64,000 bases of DNA from Telopea speciosissima (lineage: Eukaryota; Streptophyta; Magnoliopsida; Proteales; Proteaceae). Positions within the stretch are counted from its first letter, which is position 1. Every line of letters starts with the position of its first letter. The position numbers and the translations under genes are program-made. This document shows positions 10,496 through 22,099 of this stretch, piece by piece. The notes beneath the pieces are model-generated. The model was not told the DNA's origin. It ran no database searches and was given only the letters and a program-made list of their open reading frames with translations. Where the stretch lies: the NCBI RefSeq assembly GCF_018873765.1, contig NC_057925.1, positions 7,265,568-7,329,567 on the forward strand, in the 5' to 3' direction.

Positions 10496-10691
10496 GGGGT
10501 GCGCCGGGCCCGTGCAGTAGTGCAACGCATGAGCGACGCTTAAAGACCCCAGTAGCAAGCCACTGTTAGTGGGCCTTTCCCCAAAGAAAAATTAATTTAA
10601 TATCATGTGGATCGATGAACCACGTATCACATATTAAACTGATAAGAACAGATACTACACTTGATCTTAGCCAAAAGGCCGAGAAAGGTAT
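10496..10691 (-). ncRNA. U2: U2 spliceosomal snRNA (copy 3)
   Basis: The 196-base minus-strand unit starts ATACCTTTCTCGGCC, has the branch-point pairing region GTGTAGTATC, an AT-rich Sm-site region, the GTTGCACTACTGC-type stem-loop IV (here GCGTTGCACTACTGC) and ends GGCGCACCCC. It is the best-preserved U2 of the three in its 3' half, and its USE and TATA-like box are intact. One oddity is position 10,630, where G of copy 1 is C, which would unpair the top of stem IIa. Likely functional or recently functional. Confidence 0.92.
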
Positions 10692-10768
10692 GCTTTATTT
10701 AATATCTTGATTCTCCTTTTATAACCAGACTCCATCCATCCCTATTCTCTCTCTAGCCGATGTGGGAT
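10692..10768 (-). promoter_or_regulatory. snRNA promoter (USE + TATA) of U2 copy 3
   Basis: USE in reverse, CCGATGTGGGAT, at 10,757-10,768. GTTATAAAAGG on the minus strand at about 10,722-10,732 is the TATA-like box, 31-41 bases before the RNA start. The best promoter of the three U2 genes. Confidence 0.82.
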
Positions 10769-10811
10769 TATTCACCTTTCACTTTCCTTGCTTTTGGCCT
10801 CTTCACATGAT

Positions 10812-10947
10812 AGAGCATATATATATGCCTATTACAAGAGAGTGCAATCACAAGTCACAAGTGCTAAGAGCCTATGCCAAGAGCATATATATATGCCTAT
10901 TACAAGAGAGTGCAATCACAAGTCACAAGTGCTAAGAGCCTATGCCA
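10812..10947. repeat. 68-base tandem duplication
   Basis: Two adjacent copies begin AGAGCATATATATATGCC, at 10,812 and 10,880, and look identical by eye. The equivalent DNA of U2 copy 1 (about 1020-1085) has a single, diverged copy. Confidence 0.9.
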
Positions 10948-11049
10948 ATACCTCCGATACTCTAACCCATAAAATGATTTGTTTTCTACAGAATGAAAGG
11001 AGGTGTGAAGTTTTTGATGGTCTGAGGCTCTTGTCTTGTCTTCCCATAA

Positions 11050-11346
11050 ATAAGCTTGGGTGGGTGGGTTGTAATTGTTCAAGTTTGAAGAAAATGGGAT
11101 TAAAGAGAAAAAGGATAAATCTCTTTAGATCTTAAATGTTTCGAACTGAAGTACTGCAAACAAATTGCGGATGGCTCCTGAGTCTACTTCTTCTTCAACT
11201 TCTTGGAATTTCTCCTACAACTTGGTCTGGTTTGTTTGCTGGTTTTCATTTAAAGAAGAAGGGTACAAGCTCAAATTTATCCTTCCTACATCATTAGATG
11301 GTAAATCAATTGCCTTTTTTCCTACCCAAACTTTGGATTTAGGTGG
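11050..11346 (+). other. Duplicated segment B, left part (split by LTR element)
   Basis: Matches 1598-2080 with part of the middle missing. It contains an open stretch from ATG at 11,171 with a KEEGYKLKFILPTSLDGK patch, which runs into the LTR element. The other side resumes at 22,895. Host gene relic of unknown family. Confidence 0.4.
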
Positions 11347-12159
11347 TGATACATCCAAGATTCACCGGACCAATCAATGGCCGCCACGTGTCACAAGACG
11401 ACCCGCTCCATAACCAAGGGGAACGAACCGGGGTCCCACCACCCGGGCACAGCCAGCACCCAGGCGCGGCCACACCCAGGCACGGCCTGGACCAGGCACG
11501 GCCACACCTAGGCACGGCCTCACCCAAAGGCCACCACCCAGGCTCGGCCACACCCAGGCGGCCTCTCACCCAGGCACGGCCCCACCCAGGCGGCCACACC
11601 CTGGCGCGGCCTCTCACCCAGGCGCGGCCTATACCCAGGCACGGTATCGTGGACGCAGACGTGAGGTGCACAGACATCGGGGCTACTCATCTATGACCCA
11701 ATCGTATCACTATAGACTCATGTCACCACCAGGACTCTAGGCCACCGCTTAGAAGTCACGTCACCCAGACGGATTCAAGCACCAATGACGTTATCACCAC
11801 ACGCGGGTATCTATCCACCAAGGATCTTGATACCACCAGGACACTCCCTCCCGCGGGGAGATGGTCAATCAGGATAGAGCCCCGTTACCCAGGGCCTCTA
11901 TCCACTCAACGGCACAATCGCCATCAAACTGGGACTCTCCACACCGCCATACACTACTATAAAAGGCAAGGTACACAACCCCATAGAGGGACATCTAAAC
12001 TCATACTAAATAATCACTATTCATCTGTTTGCTCAAGAGATCTAACTTTGGCATCGGAGAGCCCCAGGCTGGGACCACACCGGTTCTCTCTGTTGACCCC
12101 TTGGTCCACTTGTAGGTGACGGCACTCGCAGGACCGCTCGACGATTTCTTGACGCAAAG
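11347..12159 (+). repeat. 5' LTR
   Basis: Begins TGATACATCC. U3 holds tandem CACCCAGGCGCGGCC-like GC-rich units (about 11,440-11,650). The TATA box is CTATAAAAGG at 11,957-11,966. About 813 bases against 795 in the 3' LTR, the difference lying mainly in the GC-rich units. Confidence 0.92.
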
Positions 12160-12180
12160 ATTGGCGCCGTCTGTGGGAAC
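12160..12180 (+). other. Primer binding site of the Tat element
   Basis: TTGGCGCCGTCTGTGGGAAC directly follows the 5' LTR. TGGCGCCGT-type primer sites are usual in plant Ty3/gypsy elements. Confidence 0.8.
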
Positions 12181-12224
12181 GACGCTAGCCATTACTGACT
12201 ACTAGCTCGCTTCCATATTCATTC

Positions 12225-13790
12225 AATGGCACGAAGAAAGACTACCACCACCAACAACGGAGCAAGGAATGGATCACCACCCCGAGTGCTCTCGCCGCAG
12301 AGCCAACGACCAGGACCATGTCCCTCTGGAGGAAGAGACCCCCCTTAATGACCAGTTTGTGGTCGACGAGCCCAACAATGACGAGGCAGACGATGTGGTG
12401 GTGGAGGTGATACCTGACCCCAATGCTCCAGCCACTGTGGGTCAGATCAATGACCTGCAACGATAGATCCTCGATGAACAACGACTCTTTCGAGAATACT
12501 TGACACAGCGTGCGACTTCTCACCGCCGAAGGACGTTGCCATTAGCAAGGGTGGAGTCCGTACCTCGACAAGAGCCGAACCCTAGGAGATCATCTCCCAG
12601 GGGTGTGGGATCAGAGAGACTTGCACAATGGGCAACCCCCACTCCGCAGCGGGGGGAGCCTTCCCAGCGTCCCAGGAGAACAAGAGACCTCTCGCCACGG
12701 TCAGAACGCGGGAGGACGCCAACACCCAGGCCGAGGGTGCCTAGCCCGCAGAGATCGGTCCGGAGGTCTGTGTTCGATGGACGACTTGAAGAAGGTCACA
12801 TACCACGACGAAGCCGGACCTACAGAGAGGAAAGCCCCTCACCTTCACGACAGGGATCATCACGGTGTGACCATTCACCATCCCGCCAACACTCAAGGCG
12901 GGAGGGGACATCCAAGAGAGAGCGTGAACGGGGTCACAGCGAATGTCCGGCCAGGCGTGAGGGACAGACATGGGACGAGGAGCTCGATCGAAGACTCCGC
13001 GATCTGGATGAGAAGCTGGAAGGGTTGAAGAAGCAGACCAAAGGCGAGACACATTCTATACCTGGACAACACCCATTCTCGACGGAGATCATGTCAGCCA
13101 CGCTACCTTCCAGGTTTCGACTACCCACCTTTGAACTTTACAGCGGTACCACTGACCCTAATGACCACATCAACTACTTTAATGGCATGATGATGCTGTA
13201 TGGTGGGTCGGACGTGGTCTCCTGTCGGGCATTCCCTGTATCCCTCAAGGGAGCAGCCACATCATGGTTCTCCAGACTACGACCGAGATCTATATGCTCG
13301 TTCGTAGAGCTATGCGAATAGTTCATCACCCGCTTCCAAAGCAGCGTCAAGCAGAAGAAGACCACCGTCAATCTACTGAACGTGGTACAGAACCCTGGGG
13401 AATCTCTCAGGGAATACGTTAGCAGGTTCACCAAGGAGTCCCTGGAGGTTCGAGACTTGGATGACCAGACACAACATGCAGCCCTAGCAGGAGGCATCAG
13501 GGATCTGGACATGATCAAGGATCTGGCACGTCATGAGACCAGGACTATGAAAGAGCTCCTAGAGCGGTGTAACGAGTTTGCAAATATGGCCGAGGTACTA
13601 CAAGCTAGAACAAAAATAATCGAGGCTAAGCCACAGGACAACAAGAGGTCAGCACCTGATGACCGCAAAGAGGGTAAGAGGTTGAAGACAGAGCGTCGAC
13701 AAGAGAAGAGCGACCGCCCATCTAGGAGGACAAACCGTCGCCCAGAGAGAAGTGAGAGGGAAGCACCCCTAAGTTCACACCACTGAACAC
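12225..13790 (+). mobile_element. gag region (fossil)
   Basis: Arginine- and proline-rich N-terminal part, then a retrotransposon gag core (words such as LPTFELYSGTTDPNDH and GAATSWFSRL, about 13,080-13,600). The C-terminal part is charged. Interrupted, so not a working gene. Confidence 0.85.
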
Positions 13791-13809
13791 CCCCAGGTCC
13801 CAGATACTC

Positions 13810-14870
13810 ATGCAGATCCAAGACCGTGACCTACTCCATTGGCCACGACCCATGCTAGCAAGACCAGAGAAGCGAAACCCTAACAAATATTGTCTCTTCC
13901 ACAAAGAGAATGGGCACGACACAGAGGAGTGCTATCAATTAAAGAGAGAGATAGAACAACTGGTAAGAGTAGGAAGCTTGAACAAGTATGTGAAGGGGAG
14001 ACATGACAACTGCTCAGGCCAAGGAGATAGAGGTCGCGAAGGAGACAGACTGAAACCGAGACGAGAAGAAAGAAGAACAGATCGAGAGAGAGACCGCCCA
14101 GAAGAGCAGAGAGATGCAACAGAACCTAGTGGCACCAAGGGACCTCCTATCCTCACCATATTTGGAGGACCGGGGCAAGAGTCCACCAGAAAAGCTAAAG
14201 CTCATGCCAGGTTCGTGGGAGTGGCAGAGAAGCCAAGCAAGATAGCCAAGACCGAGGCGGTGATCTCCTTCTCGGATGAAGACCTGGAAGGACTAAACTT
14301 CCCGCATGAAGATGCCCTGGTAGTACAAGTGGAGGTAGCCAACCGGCCTGTACACAGGGTACTGATAGACACAGGGGCGTCTGTTGACGCACTCTCCTTG
14401 GACGCCTATCAACAGTTCGGGTTCGGGGACGACCAGCTCAAACCAGAGCCCACTTACCTCCATGGATTCTCAGGTGCCACCGCCTCCATCAGAGGTACCA
14501 TAGAACTACCCGTCACCTTCGGGGTACACCCTCAACAAGTAACCATCATGGTGAATTTCATGGTAGTTAAGTCCGTGGTATCCTTCAACGGCCTCTTAGG
14601 GCGACCATCACTGACAGCCCTTAGAGGAGTCATATCGCCACTTCACCTGAAGATGAAGTTCCCCACTGAGAATGGGGTAGGCGAAGTCCGAGGAGATCAG
14701 AAGAAAGCAAGGGAGTGCTACGCCACCTTCATGAAAAAGAACAATGGTAACACCCGTGGAATGGCACTCTGCCTAGAGAGCATGGTCAGTGACCAGAGAG
14801 AAGGGGAAGGCCAGTGGAAGACCTCATCCTATGGCCCCTCAGCCGGGATGACCCCTCCAAGGTCGTTCAG
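13810..14870 (+). mobile_element. gag C-terminus and aspartic protease region (fossil)
   Basis: A zinc-knuckle-like YCLFHKENGHDTEECY motif near 13,890-13,940 precedes the protease active-site motif VLIDTGASVDAL near 14,359-14,395. Family order gag-protease-RT is as expected. Confidence 0.85.
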
Positions 14871-14899
14871 GTAGGCTCGCTGCTAAGCAAGGAACAGAA

Positions 14900-16290
14900 A
14901 GAAGGGCTTGGACACCTCCTCCAAGCGAACATGGATGTCTTCGCATGGTCGACCTCCGACATGTCGGGAATACCACATTCCATAGAGGAACATCGACTAC
15001 ATGTCGACCCAACTAGGAAGTCCGTTCAACAGAAGCAGTGTAACGTAGCCCTCGACCGACAAGCAGCAATTAAGGAAGAGGTCGAGAAGTTAAGCCAATC
15101 AGGGTTCATCAGAAAGGAGAAGTTCCCAACCTGGCTCACAAATGTGGTCCTGATACCAAAGCCAAGTGGGAAGTGGAGGATGTGCGTCGACTACACCGAC
15201 CTAAACAAGGCATGCCCAAAAGATGAGTACCTACTGCCCAGGATCGACCTACTGATCGACGCCACCGCCGGCCATGAGATGCTGAGTTTCATGGATGCCT
15301 ACTCCGGATATAACCAGATCCTCATGCATGAGGGTGATGAGTCCTACACCGCGTTTCTGACGGACAAAGAGAACTACTGCTACAACGTCATGCCGTTTGG
15401 GTTGAAGAATGTAGGGGCCACCTATCAGAGGATGGTCAACAAGATGTTCGAGGAGCAGATTGGGCGCAACATGGAGGTATATGTGGATGACATGCTCGTG
15501 AAAAGCATCCACGCCAACCAACACCTAACCGACCTAGAGGAAGCATTCACAGTACTGAGGAGGAACCAGATGAAGCTAAACCCTACAAAGTGCCCCTTCG
15601 GTGTAACGTCAGGAAAATTCCTGGGGTTCATGGTCTCAGTTCGTGGAATAGAAGCCAACCCATCCAAGAGATGGCACCTCCTCGGACGGTCAGGGAAGTG
15701 CAGAGGTTGAATGGAAGGGTCGCCGCCCTTTCCAGGTTCGTGTCACGATCAGGTGATAAGTGCTTACCATTCTTTAAAACGTTGAAGAACCTCCGAAGCC
15801 CTAAAGATTTCATATGGATGGAAGAGTGCCAGAAGGCGTTCAGAGAATTGAAGGAGTACCTAGAGAGCCCACCACTACTTGGGCGACCAGAACCTAACGA
15901 AGAGTTGCAGCTCTACCTGGCCGCCACCCCTGTCACGGTCAGCGCAGTACTGCTGAAGGAAGAAGACAAAGTCTAGAGACCTATCTACTACGTCAGCCAT
16001 GTTCTGATCGATGCAGAGACCAGGTACACTATGATCAAGAAGGTAGCCTATGCATTGGTAATAGCAGCCAGGAAGCTATGACCATACTTTCAAGCCCATG
16101 CCATCATAGTCCTCACAGACCTACCTCTGAAGAAGATACTGCACAAGCCAGACGTCTCCGGATGATTGATAGCATGGGCGATGGAGTTAAGTGAGCATGA
16201 CATCAGGTTCCAACCAAGGACACCCATCAAAGGCCAGGCTCTTGCAGATTTTATTGCAGAGTGTATCCTGTCTGAGATAGAATAAAAAAT
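14900..16290 (+). mobile_element. Reverse transcriptase and RNase H region (fossil)
   Basis: RT motifs CVDYTDLNKACPKD, MPFGLKNVGATYQR and the YVDDMLV catalytic box (about 15,185-15,500) are clear. The first RNase H follows at about 15,820-16,260. Similarity is to Ty3/gypsy Tat-lineage RTs. Confidence 0.92.
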
Positions 16291-16319
16291 AGGGGAGCCT
16301 GAGGAGAAGGATCACGGAT

Positions 16320-16710
16320 CGTGGGACATGTTCGTGGATGGGTCGAGTAATGCGTCGGGAAGCGGTGCTAGTCTCATATTAACCAGCCTCGAAGGATTTC
16401 GTATCCAATATGCTCTCCGATTCACCTTCCAAGCATCCAATAATGAAGCAAAATACGAGGCACTACTAGCTGGACTTCGGGTGGCCAGAGCCATCCAAGT
16501 CACACACCTATCCACTCGGAGCGACTCCCAGCTCGTGGTGAATCAGGTGAATGGAGAGTATGAGGCGAAAGATGATAGGATGGCATCATACCTAGCACAT
16601 GCTCAAGCATTGATCGAGGGTTTTGTGAAGTTCGAGATGGTTCGAGTTCCCAGGGATGAGAACGCCGCCGCCGATGCCCTATCCAGGCTAGCCAATGAGA
16701 AACTCTGAAA
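16320..16710 (+). mobile_element. Second, archaeal-type RNase H (fossil)
   Basis: FVDGSSNASGSGAS, NNEAKYEALLAGL and RSDSQLVVNQVNGEY carry the D, E and D of an RNase HI fold. This extra domain is known to be shared by Tat-lineage elements. Confidence 0.9.
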
Positions 16711-16859
16711 TTTGGCTAGCGCAGTCTATGTTGAGATCCTGCATGAGCCAACGTATAAGGAAAAGCAGGTTAACGAAATCGAGGAGGGACCTAGCTAGAT
16801 GGACCCTCTACTCAACTACCTCTAGAACGACGTCTTACCAGAAGACAAGGCCGAGGCAA

Positions 16860-18028
16860 GGAAGATCAGGATGAGAGCTGCAAAGTACACCGTCCTAGAC
16901 GGGGTACTGTACAAGCGGGGGGCAACAGTACCATTACTCCGGTGCCTAGGACCCAAGGGGGCAGAGTACGCCCTAGCCGAAGTCCATGAGGGGATATGTG
17001 GAAACCACATGGGGGGACGAGCCCTAGCCTACAAAATCCTCCGCCAGGGACTATACTGGCCATGAATGCAAGAGGAGGCCATCCAATATGCCAAGAAATG
17101 TGAGCAATGTCAGTTGTTCGCCCCAGTACCCCATCTACCCGCCACCAAGCTGACATCAATCCTCAACCCCATACCTTTTGCCATGTGGGGACTGGACATC
17201 TTAGGCAACTTCACCGCAGCACCGGGAAACAGAAAGTACCTGGTCGTCGCGATTGACTACTTCACCAAGTGGTTCAAAGCTAAACCCTTGGCCAAGATAA
17301 CAGAAACAGAGATGGAGAAGTTCGTCCGCGACGACGTAATCTATAGGTTTGGGGTACCACAGATCCTTGTCTCAGACAACGGCAAACAATTCAACAACCC
17401 TAAATTCCAAGCATTCTGTCACAGCTACAACATCGACTATCGGCCTGTATCGGTAGCATACCCACAGGCTAATGGTCAGGTGGAGGTCACCAACAAAACA
17501 CTACTGGAAGGAGTCAAGAAAAGGCAAGAGGGAGCCAAAGGAAAATGGGTCGAAGAGTTACCAAGTGTCCTGTGGGCATACCGAACTACAGTACGACCTC
17601 CCACAGGAGAGAGCCCATTCCGCCTAGCATATGGCACTGAAGCATTGGCGCCAGTAGAGGTCTGCGCCATGTCCCATAGGGTTCTGCACTTCAACGAACG
17701 TACCTATATCGACGGACTATGGGCGAACCTAGACTTTATAGATGAGGTCCGTGAGAGAGCACTATTAAGGAACGTCGCCTACCAGCAACGTACTGCCAGG
17801 TACTATAATGCCAGGGTCAAGGAAAGGCTATTCCACCAGGGAGATCTAGTCCTACGGAGGGCAAGTGCATCACACCCACGAATGCGGGGAAGGCGTACGC
17901 CCAATCGGGAAGGACCCTACATAGTCTCCAAGCAGATACGTCCAGGGACCTACCGTTTGAAGACTCCAGGGGGCAAGAAGGTAGACCGTACTTGGAACTC
18001 AGAACACCTGAAGAAGTATTACCAGTAG
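16860..18028 (+). mobile_element. Integrase region (fossil)
   Basis: HHCC zinc-binding part (GNHMGGRALAYKI, YAKKCEQCQLF), then the DDE core (GLDILGNF, VSDNGKQFNN, YPQANGQVEVTNK), then a C-terminal tail with LVLRRAS and WNSEHLKKYY. Confidence 0.92.
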
Positions 18029-18184
18029 AAGCAAACAGCCCCATCAATAGTAGCAGTCAAGTAGTAGCAGTAGTGGTAGTAGTAACAGCAGCAGTAGACG
18101 ACCTCACTATTTCAAGGTCAATTTGAATTTCATTCAAAATAAAGAGATGTTTCAGGAATACTTGTCTTCTTCTACCACTCAATC

Positions 18185-18690
18185 AAATCACTGCCACTAC
18201 ACCAAGGCGTCACGCCATCTCGGAGGCTTTAGGCCTAAGGCAACACGCCACCACAGAGGCTTCATGCCTAAGGCGTCATGCCACCACTGAGGCTTCATGC
18301 CTAAGGCGTCATGCCACCACTGAGGCTTCATGCCTAAGGCAACATGCCAACACTGAGGCTTTATGCTAAGGCGTCATGCCACCACTGAGGCTTTATGCCT
18401 AAGGCAACATGCCACCACTGAGGCTCTATGCCTAAGGCATCATGCCACCACTGAGGCTTCATGCCTAAGGCGTCATGCCACCACTGAGGCTTCATGCCTA
18501 AGGCAACATGCCACCACTGAGGCTCTATGCCTAAGGCGTTATTCCACTCCTGAGGCTTCATGCCTAAGGCTTTATGCCACCACAGAGGCTTTATGCCTAA
18601 GGCGTCATGCCACCACTGAGGCTTTATGCCTAAGGCGCCATGCCACCATTGAGGCTATACGCCTAAGGCGTTAACCCACCAAGGTCTGAT
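18185..18690 (+). repeat. About 33-base minisatellite inside the Tat element
   Basis: Some 13-15 diverged units of CACCACTGAGGCTTCATGCC plus TAAGGCGTCATGC, between integrase and the antisense coding region. Variants alternate CTTCATGCC and CTTTATGCC. A stop-free frame across the array is a by-product of the unit length, not a gene. Confidence 0.92.
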
Positions 18691-19159
18691 GATCACCAAG
18701 GCGCAACGCCACTACCAAAATCCTATGACTATCAAGGGTCAGAGAGCATCAATGCGCAAACAATCACCAAGAGACAATGCAATCAAAGAAAAGCAAAAAC
18801 GATCACATAGAAAAGTCATAATAGTTATAACTCAAGTTCAAAAAGAAAAAAGGTTGAGACGTCTACAGGATCGGTACGGCCATAGGGTCAAGGGACCACA
18901 GAGGGGTGGGTCACCTCCGACCCAGCAGGAGACATCATGTCCACCTCAAGAAGACGCGCAGCAGTACCCCCCTCAGGCAGGGCAGCCCCCACCTCTGACA
19001 CTGGAACGCTCTCCACCACCGCTACACCCAGAAGCGTCGTAGCAAACTCAGAGAACCCCAAGACAGAGAAGTCATAATCGGGGGTCACCTCCAGGACACA
19101 AGCGGCTAAGTCCCGGACCCCTCCCTCATAGGCAGGCTGAAGCTGCGCTTGATACAGTG

Positions 19160-21050
19160 TCTAGAACGCAGAGGATGCCTGGAACTCAGCCACAGCTCGC
19201 TCACCTGCAGATGCCAGCTCCGCCTCATGCCTTCCCCTCAACGAATGAAGCTCCTCCTCCAAGGCAAGAACCCTAGCCGAGCTCTCGGCCGCACCAGCAG
19301 AGGTCACACGTAGCTCCTTAGACACCTCCAGGAGCTTCCCGGACGCCACCGCGAGCTCCCCCGACGCTCTCTAAGCGTCCGCCTCGGCCCTCTCATGGGC
19401 ATCTATCTGTCCCTGGAGCTCCCTCTCCATGTCACGCAGGGTGCGCTGTATCTGCACCTCACGAGAAGCGTGGCTCTCCAATCGAAGCACCGCCTCAGCA
19501 ACACGGTGATGGACCTACAATCAATATGGCAAGCTATAAAACAATCTAAGAATAAATGGAGCAACGAACATGACGAGACAAAAAAGGGATAACTCACCGA
19601 AGCCATATCATGGAAGAGAGTCTGGGCCAGACAAGTATCGCTAAGCCTCTGCAAGGCCACCCTCGCAGTAGGGAGCCTACCCCTATCTACCCACTCCCGC
19701 GCCACGCCGGCTCCGCCCAAGGTCGAGCCCTCCGGCACGCCCAAGGTGATCACCAGGGACTCATCCAGCGTGGGAAGATCAATGGCAGTACCACCAGAGG
19801 AACTCACACCTTTCCCCTTGGAGAGGGGCAATACAGAAGACCCAGAAGGGGCAACAGAGGGAGGCAGAGGCACATAGCCCAAAACACCATCATCATCAGG
19901 AGAAGTACGGGGAAGGAGGACTCGCACACTAGAGCTCGTCACTTGGGTATGTCTTGGACCACCCTTCCGCTTCGCTTCGACAGCCATAGGCGCAGAAGCA
20001 CCACCAATATCGGTCACTCCAGTAGATGGACCACCCTGAGAAGAGGCCTTCCTTCGCAGATTGCCACGGAGCCAACTGAAGTCCGGACGCATATCCACTG
20101 CATAGACCGCCAAACCAGTCAGATGACATATACATTCAAATACCAACATGCCAATCAAGTACAAAAGACAATGCTCTTACCAGGACTCAGCTTCTAGAGG
20201 GACAGGAAGGCCTCCGAGTCCAACTCCTGGACGTGGAACGGATCGCGACCCAGGCACAGCTTGAGGGAGTCACCCTCAAAATCACTCAGCTCAAGCCCCT
20301 GATTGACCCTCTTGAGGTCAATGACTTCCCTAACAGTCCGTAGTGGGCATCGGGGGACCGTGGCAAAAAAGAAGCGATCCCTCCAATACTTCACGTTGCT
20401 AGTGATCCCCGTGAGAAGCTCCACAGAGGCATAGGGCCTCTTGAGCACGCGGCGAGCAAAGTGATAACATCCATGGTTCCCCTTCTTCAACAAATAAAAG
20501 TGGGAGAACAGGGGAACAATGGCGACACGCCCCAGGCGGGCAAAAAAGACATAGAAACCCAAGATCACCCTCCAAGAATTGGGCAACACCTGCCCAGGGG
20601 TGAGGTGCCAATGCTCTAACACCAACTCGACAAAGCGAGGGATAGGAAGACGAAGGCCCTAGAGAAAAAAGGAATGGTAGAGACAGATCTCATCCGCACG
20701 GTGAGAGAAGGCATACTCGCCAGGCCCAGGAGTACGCAACATGACCTCAGCGGGAATATGGAACTCCTCACGGAGGGAGACCAAGTCAAAAGGTGACAGA
20801 ATGCTAGCAACATGGCCCAACCAATCAGCAGGGCCGGTGACTGAGGATGCCGCCCCATAAGGCCTACAATCCCTACTGGGACCAGAGACACTAGAAGGTC
20901 CCACACCTCCATCAATAACACTGGGGGAGGGTATAGAGGATGGAGTACCCACAGAAGAAGGCGATCCTGGGGAACGCTCCTCTGAAGATCCAACCCCGAC
21001 TGAAGCAGGGCCACGATCACCCGAAAATGACATGAACGACAAGAGATGAA
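19160..21050 (-). mobile_element. Antisense coding region of the Tat element (fossil)
   Basis: Read against gag-pol, this region encodes fragments of the 'putative gypsy type transposon' domain family (words LEHWHLTPGQVLPNSWR, FSHFYLLKKG, YWRDRFFFATVP) and a coiled-coil-like SSARVLALEEELHSLRGRHE end. Antisense genes are known in Tat/Grande elements, and their role is unknown. The frames are interrupted here. An alternative is a captured host gene. Confidence 0.75.
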
Positions 21051-21111
21051 TGGACTACGTACTCGAGAAAGTGATCTCCCAGAAGCTAGCAAGAAAAATG
21101 AAATGAAGGCC

Positions 21112-21500
21112 ACCTGCAAAGTATAAACAGCAGATCCATCACAGACAAGAAGAAGAAAAGTGAAGAAGCATGGGGGTCCATCGCACCCACGCCGCGGCCA
21201 CCTGCAAAGTATAAACAGTAGATCCATCACAGACAAGAAGAAGAAAAGTGAAGAAGCATGAGGGTCCATCGCACCCACGCCGCGGCCACCATAGGCTCGG
21301 CCTCACACCCGTAGGCGGCGGCCACCCGGGCGCGACCTCACGCAGGCGCGGCCTGCACGCCCCATAGGCACGGCCACCCAGGCACGGCCTACACGCCACA
21401 TAGGCAAGGCCACTCAGGCGCGGCCTCACGTCCCACAGGCGCGGCCTCACGCCCTACAAGAGCGGCAACCCAGGTTCGGCCTCACCTAGGCGCCGCCCTA
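21112..21500. repeat. About 89-base tandem duplication and GC-rich LTR-like units
   Basis: A block beginning GCCACCTGCAAAGTATAAAC is present twice in tandem (about 21,109-21,288), followed by GGCGCGGCC-rich units like those in the LTR U3, and then an A-rich run. Confidence 0.85.
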
Positions 21501-22079
21501 CAAAAAAAAAAAAAAAAAAAAAAAAAAAAGAAAAGAAAGAAAGAAAGAAAAGGGATCGAACTTACCTCAGGGGGAAGGCGATCGCACGGGGAGGCAGGCA
21601 CACGACGACGCGACCACACCACTAGCATGATCAAGTGAGAGAGACCACCAGAGGTAAAGCCCTCAAGCCAAGCACCACCCAAGCCCTCTAAGCAAACAAG
21701 ACACCAAGTGAGCACAAAGCAAACACATGGACCCAAAATCAAGCAAAATGGATACTAGTCTAGGTGACCCAAAGACAAATACATGGTGGGCACCAAAAAG
21801 AGGGCAAAAGGCAAAAAGTGGAATGCAAAGGAAAAATTAAAGAAGAGCAAGATGGGAGACAAAAAGTAAGAAAGAGAAATGAGAAGTGAAAGAAGAGAAA
21901 GTGAAGGAGAGGAACATATATCTACAAAAAACAAAAGAAGAAAAAGTGCAGGAGGAAAGGTTTGAACCCCCAACCTCTCCTACCTCATTACTAGATTTAC
22001 AGGCAAGCCCCGCAAAGAAAGTTTATTCGTAGCGGACCCCTCACTATGTAAAGGCATCTACTCTCTTGGACATCCTATC

Positions 22080-22099
22080 CCAAGAGAGTGGGGGGCAAA
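22080..22099 (+). other. Polypurine tract of the Tat element
   Basis: AAGAGAGTGGGGGGCAAA lies immediately before the 3' LTR, the usual plus-strand primer position. Confidence 0.85.

Noticed and set aside
12500-13321. Arginine-rich frame as an SR splicing factor
   Set aside because: It runs directly into a retrotransposon gag core just after the LTR and primer site.
18361-18674. Repetitive stop-free frames on both strands as a protein gene
   Set aside because: Produced by the 33-base (multiple of three) minisatellite unit in the Tat element.
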